A stretch of 64,000 nucleotides of DNA from Myrmaecium sp. VS I D KN 1 (taxonomy: Eukaryota; Ascomycota; Dothideomycetes; Valsariales; Valsariaceae), in the NCBI GenBank assembly GCA_019775845.1, contig JADQAV010000019.1:1-64000 (forward strand). The letters are read 5' to 3'. Every line of letters starts with the position of its first letter. The stretch's first letter is position 1. The position numbers and the translations under genes were made by a program. Positions 55,115 through 64,000 of the stretch are shown here, piece after piece. The notes beneath the pieces are model-generated. The model was not told where the DNA came from. It did no database searches and was given only the letters and a program-made list of their open reading frames with translations.

Positions 55115-58100
55115 AGGTTATAATATACCTTTATATAATAATAATTAACTATCTATATCGTAGTAATTAACTATAGTTAACCGTCTTCCTTATTAGAGTA
55201 TAGTATTAGCTCTTATATTAGCTTAATATCTTCTTCTCTCGCTATAAGAAGTTAACTACTTCTTTTTTATAATTACCGCTTCCTTCCGGTTTCCGGATAC
55301 TTTATATAAGGTAGCGGTATATTATATAATTACTACTTTTTTTTATTTCTTATAATATTACTTAACCGCTTCTTTATCTAGCCTTATTTATAAATAGGGA
55401 CTCTTCCTCCTTTATTTCTACTTTTTTTTTCTTTATCGTTCTTAACTACTAGCTTTATTTCTATTTCTCTCTTTTTCTCTCTTCTCTATTATTCTACTAC
55501 CGCCTTTATATAGTAACTTATTCTTCTCTCTCTAGTAGAGTTACTAATATTAATATAGAAATTTCGTTTATTCCGGCCCGTAAGATAAATTTTAACTTTA
55601 ATTAAGCTTTAATAGCCTTACTTACCCCCGCCGTACCCGCTGTACCCGCCGTTACTTATATAGCTTATTTATTCCTCGCGCGTTTATAAGTACCTCTTAT
55701 AGTAGAAGAGGATAAACGCCGCTATATATAGTTTAAGTTAATAAATATTATAAATTTATACCTTTTCTAAGTTTATTATATAGCTTATTAGGTAAGTAGC
55801 CTTCTTTTACTTCTTATATAATTATACTAATATTTATTACTTAATATAAGGTCTAGTAGATACCTACTTATCCCTTCCTCTTATAAGTTAATAACTAGGA
55901 TTATCCTTTAATTACTATTTAGTAGGTAAGTACTAAGGTCTAGTCTTTTATATAATAATTCTTACTAACTTTAGTTTCCTAGCTCGCTATAACTTATTAA
56001 TCCTATATTAACGTTATATTAATTACTTCCTATAGTACCTTTTTCCCCGTTTATTATACCTATAGTTTATATAGGAACTTCAGGAATATTATATAAATTA
56101 CTAGGTTTTATAAGGGCGCTTATATATCTTATAAATAAAAGTCCTAATAGTAGTATTATCCTTATTAGAATAGCTAAGAGGCTTTAATACCTCCTATACC
56201 CTTAGCTATTCTTCCTCCTAATATTTATAATATAGAGGATTAGCCGTACATATAATAGTCCGTTTTTATTTAATATAGTCTAGTATCTTTACCTCTCTTT
56301 ATCCTAAGAATTTAGTTAGTAATCTATAAAATAAATAAAAGTCTTTACCTCCCTACCGCTATATTTATTTTCTACTAGTACTTATTATTAAGAAGCTCCT
56401 TTCTTTTATATAAGCTAGTTTTCTAAGGCTACTATATCTTCTAATATAGCTTTAAATTTCTAAGTAGACCTAGTATATCCTACTTATTTTACTAGGTATT
56501 ATACTTACTAGCCTCTTCCCCTCTTTATATAATACTCGTTAATAATCTTCTTAATTATATATTTGTTTTTAATATCCTACTATATTAGCTGGAGTTATAA
56601 GTTATTTATTTACTAGGAAGGTATAGGGTTATTTACTATTAAGTAGACTTAATCTATATAAAAGATATTAGAGATTTTAGGGGGAGTATCTAGTTATATA
56701 GCGTATAAGCCTATAGTCTCTAGAATAGTATATTTAGTATTTTTCTAGTTTAGTTTCTTATATAGCTATATTATTTTTTAGGGAGAGCTATACCTTATCC
56801 CCTATATAGTATTCCGGGGCTAAGTCTCTCTTTTTATTTATCTAGCGTTTAGCTTCTTATTAAGTATAAACTATAAATACTTTTACCTATTTAAGTATAT
56901 TTCTAATAATTTATATAATTTATTCTTCTTTTTATAAGAAGGTTTTAATCCTAGCTAGAGCTTCTTCTAGTAGTTCCTTTAGTTTAAAGGGGGATAATTT
57001 AAACCTATAAAATAGAAAGAAGGGGCTAGTTCCTATTATAGTATTTATATAAGTATTAAGAGCTAGTTTAGCTAAAGGAAGTAGATTTACTTAGTTACTT
57101 TAATTAAAATAGATATAGGCCCTAAGGTAGGCCTTTATAGTACTATTAATCCTTTCTATAGCGCCGTCCGTTTATAAATAATACGCCGTACTTAGGTACC
57201 TTTTAATCCCTATTAACCTATATATATACGACTAAAGTTCTCCTATAAATTAAGTACCTCTATTTAAGATAATTACTTTAGAGAAGCTATAGTATCGTAC
57301 GAAGCTTTAGACTATAATCTTAGTTAAATATTTTATTATTATTTCTCTTACTCCTTTAAAGATTATACTCCTTATTAGCCGGTTTATAATAACTAGTATA
57401 TTTATACGACCTCTACTTTCTAAGAGGTTAGTTATAAAGTTTATTAATATTTCTTACTATAGTCTATTAGGAATAAGTAGGGGTTTTAAGAGTTTTTATT
57501 TCTACTACTAGAAAGCCTTAGTTCTTCTATATATAGCGTAGTTTTATATAAATTACCTTATATCCCTATTTGTATTTAACTAGAAATACGCTTAAATAAT
57601 ATAAATATATATTTATTCCCGTCCTAAATATCTAGCTAGTATTAAGTCGTAGGCCTCCTAAATAATCTCTATATATATAATAGTTATCTCTTCTAGTAAA
57701 GGATAAAGCTTTCCTTATCTAATTTATATTCTCTTATAAAAACCTTAAGCTAAGGTTATAAAGGGAACTATCGGGCTTTATTTATATAATTTAGGTTACT
57801 TCCTAATAGACTTTATTATAGTCTTTAGCTAGTTCTTATTCTAAAGAAATCTCTTTTACTAAGATAGAGGCTAGTAGTAAAGCTACTATATACCTCCCTA
57901 GAACTAGCTAGTAGAGTAGTTAAATTATATAATTAGTTATTTATTTATTTATATTATTTAGTATATCTTATATCCTCCTTAATAGAGTATCTACTACTCT
58001 ATTCTTAGTATCTTTCTTATAATAGAAGTAGAAGTTAAACCGGCTAAAGAATAGCTACTATTATATATACCTCTTTATTAATTTCTTAGGGCTAAAGAAG

Positions 58101-61100
58101 TACTTTAAGTTCCGGTAATTTATAATAACTTTAAATTCCTTAACTAATCTTAGCTTTAAGTCCTATTCCTTTAAGTATTATACGACGGCTAGTAGTTCCT
58201 TATTATAGATCTTATAGTTATACTTAACCGATAAGTTCTTCTTTAAAAAGAAGGTATATACCTTAAGTAAACTATCTTTACTATATTAAGAGAGAACTCC
58301 CCTAATATTATAGCCTAAAGAATTACTCTTAATAACTATTATATAAAGGGGGTTAAATACTATAAATACCGGCCCTTCTAAGAATATCTTCTTTAGCTTT
58401 ATAAAGGTATCTTAATAGTCCTTTATCTATTTAAAGGCTTTATTCTTATAAGTAAGTTCTACTAGCGGTTATACGACCTTTAAGTAGTCCTTTATAAAGT
58501 AGTAGTAGAAATTAGCGAAGCCTAAGAATTCTCTAACTCCTTTAATAGAGGATAGAACTTCTTATTTTTATATTATTTTAACCTTCGCGGGATCTATCTA
58601 TACTTCTTCTCCCGCTTATATAATAAATCTAAGGTACTTAGTTTCCTTTATTTTAAATTTATACTTATTAATATCTAGGTAAAGCCTAGCTTCTTTTAAT
58701 TTCTTTAATATTTTCTTAACTTTTATACGATAGTCTTCTAAGCTCCTATCTGAATATATTAGTATATTATCTACGTAAGCTAAGTAGAATTCGTCTAAGT
58801 ATTCCCTTAAGGTCTAATTAATATACTTTTAGAAAGTACTTAAGGTATTTATAAGACTAAAGGGGATAACTAACTATTTATATAAGTTATATTTTATATA
58901 AAAGGCTATTATCTACTCCTTTCCTTTAGCGAGTCGGATCTTATAAAAGACTATACTAATATTTAATTTTATAAACTACTTAGCTTAGCTAATCTATCTA
59001 AGAGTTTTATAAATTAATAGTAAGAAATACTTATCTTTTTTTAAAATTATATTTAGGGCTTAATAGTTTATATAAAAGCATAGGCCTCCTTCTAGATTTT
59101 ATATAAAAAGGACTAGAGTTATTACAGAAGAATAGCTAACTTAGATAAAATTCTTATCTAGGAGTTTAGTAAGTATTTTCTTTAATACTATTAATTTATC
59201 TTAAGTTATATTATTATATAAAGGGTTCTATAGTATCTCTAGCTCCTTTCTATCCTTTTATACGAGCTTAATATTATAGTTAATCCCGGGGCCCCGGTAT
59301 AGTAGAAATAAGGAGGTATTTTCCGGTTTAAATAGGTCTAAGTAAGCCTTATATTATTTAGGTAGGCTCGTACGAGGATTAACCTTCTTTTTAAATATAA
59401 GAGCCTTCTAGATATTCCCTAGAATTATTATAAATATTTAGACTTCTCCCCTTTTTTTTTCTTCTTCTTAATAGGGCTTCTATAGTAGAGGTATATATTT
59501 AAGTAATTTCTATTTTTAGAAGGAGTTTCCTCTTTTTATCCCGTAGCTTAACTTCTATCGTACGAAAGAAGATCCTCCCTCTCTTTAAATCTATTTAGGT
59601 ATTATAGTAGTCTAGCTATAACTTTTTTAAGATTAGGTTATATTCTAAATAGTTTAAGAGGATATAGAAGTAAACTTCTTCTTCTTTATATATTTTAATA
59701 TCTAGTCTTAATTATATAATTTATATAATTTAGCCTTCTCCTCTAGCTGCCCCTTTTACTCTCCTAAATTTAATTTTAAAGGTTAAAAGCTAATACTCTT
59801 ATATAAACCGCTTACTAATAATTCTATAATTTAAATACTTATTATCTACTAGAGTGCGTACCGTATATACCTTATTAACTATTATATAAACGATAAAAGG
59901 AGATAAGTTTATACGCGATCTTTTAAAGTCTTTATAATTAAAAAGAAACTTTATAAATTTTATACTATTATCCCCTCGTTCGCGACTTTATACGAGGGTT
60001 ATACTTTTCCTTATTTCTTATTAGCTAACTAGTACTCTCTATTATTAAAGTCCTTAGTCTTTTCTACGTCTTAGATAGCTGTAACCCACTTAGGCCTTTA
60101 AGCTAAGAGTAACTAATATATCTAGTAAAGTAGTTCTTCTTATTATATCTAAGGTATACCTCTTCCGTCTATTTCTTTTATAACTTATCCTAAGTTACTT
60201 ATTTAGCGCGCGTACGAGGCTATTATCCTATAGTATTTATCTTATTTAGTTCCTAATCTATCTGATCCTAGTTATAAGACGGTTAAATAGGAGCCCGAGG
60301 CTAGAATATTAGTATTATATAATAATTAGTATAATTCTAGATCCGAGCTACTACTTTCTAGTCCTTATTTATCTATTTAAATTAGTTATAATAGTCTTTA
60401 TATAACTTAGCCCTCCTAGCCCTAATTATCCTTTATAGGAACTTTATATTAATAGCTATTTAGAGAAGGGCCTTCTTCTAGTCGTCCGCCTAGGATAGGC
60501 CTCCGGCTTTAATTATAACCTCGTTAAACTTACTTAGGAACTTATTTAGATCCTAAGATCCTTACTTTATAGTATTAACTTATATAAGGGCCTTTTACTA
60601 ACTATTAATATCCTTAAAAGTAATATCTATAACCTAGTATAGCTCGTCTACTTATAGTATCTTATTATTCTCTTCCTTTATATAAATCTGAAGTAAGATC
60701 CTTTAAGCGGCCTTTCTATCTAGACGGTTAAAGATATATTAAGCCTTCTCTTCCTCTATATTAAAGTAATAGGCATCTATTACTAGTTTTATATAAAAGT
60801 TTATCTTAAACACGGAGTACTCTTTTAGGTCGTTATAAGTATATTAGGTCGGGTTAGGGAAGCGTAGTCTTAGTAAGGTCTTAGCTACTATAATTAGAAC
60901 TTTAGTAATAGAGGAGGTAGAAGATATTACTATAACCGCTCTTTAGTTCTAGAGCGATCTAATTTCTATATAAAGCGTTTTAATTATACGGTTTTATTAC
61001 TAGGCGGTTATAAGCTTATTACGTAGTTATATAACCTCCTTAGCGAGGGCGTTTAGATTAATATCTAATATCTCCGTATTAGCTATATAGTACCCGGGGA

Positions 61101-61127
61101 ACCTAGTATACTAGAAAGAGATAATCC

Positions 61128-61353
61128 TAATATTACAGTCTAAACCGCGGCTAGGAATAGCCTAATAGATTAACTATAAGATAAGAAGGATTATCTAAAG
61201 AAGGAAAGTTAAGAGTATAAGGAAGCCTACTAGTTTATATAGTACCTCTAGGAGGTTACGTGCGTAAGTATATAATAGTTATATATTAGCTTACGAAGCC
61301 TTACCTCTAGTAAGGTAAGTCTTTAGCCTCCCTAGCCTTAGGCCCCTAATATT
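61128..61353 (-). repeat. 5' LTR of the gypsy fossil
   Basis: Right direct repeat, beginning taatattaca and ending cccctaatatt on the + strand, with long shared words such as ggaaagttaagagtataa and ttacctctagtaag. In minus orientation it is the upstream LTR. I could not confirm a primer-binding site or target-site duplication. Confidence 0.85.
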
Positions 61354-62284
61354 TAATATCTAAAGAGGTACCTAAATTAATAATATATATACTTTATAAT
61401 ATAAGGAATAATAAATATTATACTATATAAGTATAATAGTTTAAAAATAGATAGCTAGTAGGGATCCTTTAGCGTACCTATTAAATTATAAATTATAATA
61501 GGATCTTAAGTTACTAATAGGACTAAGGTATTATCTAGTATCTATATAGCTAATATAAATAAAGAGGTGCTAAGCTAGTATATTATTTATACAGATCTTA
61601 TATATGTTATAGCTATAAATATACTTACATAATACTTTATAGGGATTCCCTTAGTACTTAAAAGGTTAATTATAATTTAATAGCTAGTATAGAGCTATTA
61701 GACTAAGTAGCTTAGAATAAAAAGTTAAAGTTTAAAAAGAGATTAATTTATCTTAGTTAGCCTTTAGGCGCTTCTTTATTAAAGCTATTAATTTATATTA
61801 AATTATATAAATCTAAGTAGAAATATCAGTATATATAGTCTTAATAGTAATTAAAATATCGCCTAAAGTTCTAGTAGATATAGCTTAAGATATATATAAG
61901 TACCTTTAGTAATAGAACTAGCCTTATAATATAGTTATTTAATTATCTAAATAGCTATATTATTAAGGGGTATAGAGGGCTTATCTTATACTAAGATAAT
62001 ATAGATAATTAATATAGAAATTAATATAATACTTCTGAGTATTAAGCTACTCCTTAATATAGTATTAGAAGTAATAGTTACTAGTAATAACTTATATAAG
62101 AGGGTATTATCTACCCTTAGATTATAAGCTAAGTAGCTACTATAATTTAAGCGTTAGTTTATAGATACTTTTTCTTATAATTTCTTCTTCTCTTTCTTAT
62201 TTAGATATCTTTTTAATAGTCTTAGTACTTCCCAGTCTAGCTATTAGTAATTTTATTAATATACTACTTTAGAGATATAGTATT

Positions 62285-62460
62285 ATTAAATAGGATAGAG
62301 CTGACTAAGTATATAAGAAGTTATAAAAGATTTTAGAGGAGTATTTTATAGGTAATAAATCAGCCCTAGTCTGTTTTATTATCCTAGTAGTTATCTGGAT
62401 TACTTAGATAGTTTATCTAGATATAGATAAGTAGGCCTTATTTATAAACCTTCTCTGTAG
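62285..62460 (+). repeat. Left arm of inverted repeat pair
   Basis: A sequence from about ggatagagct to ggccttatttata that reappears as its reverse complement at about 63,520-63,690, for example the shared word ttacttagatagtttatcta. The arms are about 170 bases long, imperfect, with differences that look mostly like transitions. Confidence 0.75.
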
Positions 62461-62998
62461 TAATGCCGAGCCCCTAGTATAGGTACTAGGTCTCTAGTTT
62501 TTTATAGAGTTTTCTATTAATTTAAAATTAACTTAGTAGAACTAGTTAGCTAGTTCTAGGCCTAAGTTATATAAACTAGTAGGTCTTATTATTATTCTAT
62601 TCTCCCTTTTTAGAGAGTTATCTATATCTTATAATTAATCTATTAGGCTACTCTTACTTATAGTTTATAATATAGTCCTAAGATTCTCTTATCTGATATA
62701 TTAGCTCTTCTAGGATTATGAAACAAGATTTATTATTTAAATAATATAGAAGTAAAGTAGGCTAATTCAAACCTTTATATTTATTTATATAGAAGTGAAA
62801 TCTTTAGAGGACTAGAGAGTAGTTATAGAAGATTCTTTTTTTATTTATTACTAATATTCTAACTATAGTAAATAAAGCTTTATTAGAGCTCTACTTCCTA
62901 GACCTAGCCTAGTATACTTAGTATTATCTGGAGGAAATCTCCTATCTTTAGGATACTCTATATATAAAGTTAGTAATAACTATAGGAAATTAATATTC

Positions 62999-63077
62999 CT
63001 ATAACCCCTACTTTACTGCGTATATAACCCCTGAACTACTAGACGTATAACCCCTCGATTACTCTATATATAGCCCC
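62999..63077. repeat. 23-bp tandem repeat (about 3.5 units)
   Basis: Three full units each begin ataacccct and are 23 bases long (63,000, 63,023 and 63,046), followed by a diverged start atagcccct at 63,069. It lies between the two arms of the inverted repeat. The nine-base start is conserved while the other 14 bases vary. Confidence 0.8.
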
Positions 63078-63132
63078 TTCTAATTAGCTAGGGTCAGGCG
63101 GTATATAGTAGTTATATACTTTTTTTAAATAA

Positions 63133-63235
63133 TGTTATTAATAATATTATTATTATAAACGCTATTATTACCGTTAATACTATTAATACTATTAAGGCTC
63201 TTAAGGCTATTAAGGCTATCAACGCTATTATTCAG
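63133..63235. repeat. ATT/GGCTATTAA-type simple repeats
   Basis: A trinucleotide-flavoured low-complexity stretch with aataatattattatta followed by repeated aaggctatt and actattaat nonamers. It lies inside the inverted repeat pair. Confidence 0.7.
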
Positions 63236-63519
63236 TAGTAACTTAATTAACTATAAAAGTAGTTAATTAACTACCCTTTACTATAAATATAAACTTTCTT
63301 TTCCTTCTATAGTTACTTATATAGGGCCCTCCCTTCTATAGCACCTATTAGTACTTATTATAAGCCCTAAGTAACTTCTTCTATAGCAGTGATTTAAATA
63401 TTATTTAAAGTACTTTAGGTTATCCTACTAGTATTAGAGAGTATAATAATAGAGGCGGTACTCTAGCCTTACTACCTCCTATAAGTCCTCCCTCTAAGCT
63501 TAGAATTAATTACTATAAT

Positions 63520-63690
63520 AAAGCCTATAAATAAGGCCTGCCTATCTGTATCTAGATAAACTATCTAAGTAATTTAGATAATAACTAGAATGTTATTATA
63601 GACTAGGCTAATTAATTACCTGTAAAATACTTCTTAAATCTTTTATAACTCTCTGTATACTTAGTTAGCTCTATCCTGTATAATAGGGAT
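63520..63690 (-). repeat. Right arm of inverted repeat pair
   Basis: Reverse-complement partner of 62,285-62,460. Similarity fades inward at about 63,520 and becomes patchy outward beyond 63,690, where about 35 extra bases seem present relative to the left arm. The pair encloses about 1.06 kb. Confidence 0.75.
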
Positions 63691-64000
63691 AAAGGCCTTT
63701 CAACTAGAATAATAGGGATAATACTAGTAGTAGTACTTATATATTAAAAATATAGATATCCTTCCAGAATTTAGTAATATATAAAATGTTCCTAAAGTTC
63801 CTATATAGACTATATAGATAGTAAACTTAGAAGAGGGTGCTATAAAAGGTAATTACTATAATATTTATATAGCACTAATCAGCGGTAGTAATTTACAAGA
63901 GCAAGGATTAATATAATAATTATATAAGAGGATAGAATAAGGTACTCGTTTAATAAATAGTTATAAGGGGATAATCTAGTAGTAAGTACACTTATTAAGA

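Larger units (their letters stand above)
54891..61353 (-). mobile_element. Decayed Ty3/gypsy LTR retrotransposon
   Basis: A 6.46 kb fossil in minus orientation, bounded by two direct repeats (54,891-55,093 and 61,128-61,353). A polypurine tract on the minus strand (about 55,095-55,114) lies right against the left repeat, as expected just before a 3' LTR. Traces of a reverse transcriptase active-site region (about 58,760-58,800) and of an integrase core (about 57,100-57,700) lie in the RT-then-integrase order of Ty3/gypsy (Metaviridae) elements; gag should be toward 60-61 kb but is not resolved. It is broken throughout, with far too many breaks to count, and shows RIP-type transitions. The RIP damage prevents a dated age; an old, inactive copy is most likely. 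Confidence 0.82.
54535..64000. other. AT-rich RIP-like block
   Basis: Nine and a half kilobases of uniformly TA-rich sequence with no open frame long enough to be listed, CpG and CpA strongly depleted by eye, and TpA in excess. This is the signature of RIP, a premeiotic C-to-T process on repeats in Pezizomycotina. It contains an LTR retrotransposon fossil, an inverted repeat pair and tandem repeats, listed separately. Between them (61,354-62,280 and beyond 63,700) I recognise nothing. Confidence 0.85.

Noticed and set aside
62999-63077. Interpretation of the 23-bp repeat as telomeric or as a CRISPR-like array
   Set aside because: The unit is not TTAGGG-type, spacers do not exist between units, and the sequence is from a eukaryote.

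Overview
The window is nuclear DNA from a filamentous ascomycete (Pezizomycotina, perhaps a Dothideomycete; the class is an inference). The evidence is short introns (about 50-210 nt) with GTRNGT donors, GC-rich coding sequence, a Zn2Cys6 regulator, fungus-specific families, and sharply bounded AT-rich blocks at both ends that look like repeat-induced point mutation (RIP). About 53 kb of gene-bearing sequence (roughly 0.62-54.5 kb) sits between a short AT-rich stub (1-620) and a 9.5 kb AT-rich block (54,535-64,000).

Layout. 0.7-5.6 kb: a peroxisomal fructosyl-amino-acid oxidase (-) head to head with an MFS transporter (+). 5.6-10.4 kb: a gene-poor stretch with a sequencing gap. 10.4-12.2 kb: a catalase (-). 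13.8-16.7 kb: a TRP-like/Flc-type membrane protein (+). 17.3-18.6 kb: a GT69 (CAP59/CMT1-type) mannosyltransferase (-). 19.8-23.0 kb: the decapping enzyme Dcp2 (-). 24.0-24.9 kb: a DUF4112-type membrane protein (+). 25.4-27.9 kb: a fungal multi-pass membrane protein carrying a coding minisatellite (-). 28-31 kb: mostly empty. 31.2-32.1 kb: a hypothetical protein (+). 33.1-34.5 kb: the tRNA thiolation factor Ctu2/Ncs2 (-), divergent from a PTM1-type GOST seven-TM protein (34.9-36.7 kb, +). 37.8-41.0 kb: a 1,059-residue Zn2Cys6 transcription factor (-). 42.0-42.4 kb: a small secreted six-cysteine protein (-). 43.5-46.0 kb: a six-exon proline-rich VWA-domain protein (-). 47.1-49.7 kb: an 863-residue orphan (+). 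50.2-50.7 kb: a hotdog thioesterase with a PTS1 (-). 51.0-52.8 kb: an RluA-family pseudouridine synthase with a likely dual start (+). 52.9-54.2 kb: a Gfo/Idh/MocA oxidoreductase (-).

The AT-rich right block holds a decayed Ty3/gypsy LTR retrotransposon (54,891-61,353, minus strand), an inverted pair of about 170 bp repeats (about 62.3 and 63.5 kb) and a 23-bp tandem repeat.

Most genes are unlinked housekeeping or accessory functions, with no classic biosynthetic cluster. The most suggestive functional grouping is oxidase (H2O2-producing, PTS1) + divergent transporter + nearby catalase, which could form an Amadori-compound uptake and catabolism module; this is an inference from position only. 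Exon boundaries were chosen by eye from splice sites, reading-frame continuity and remembered family sequences; no alignment or transcript evidence was available.
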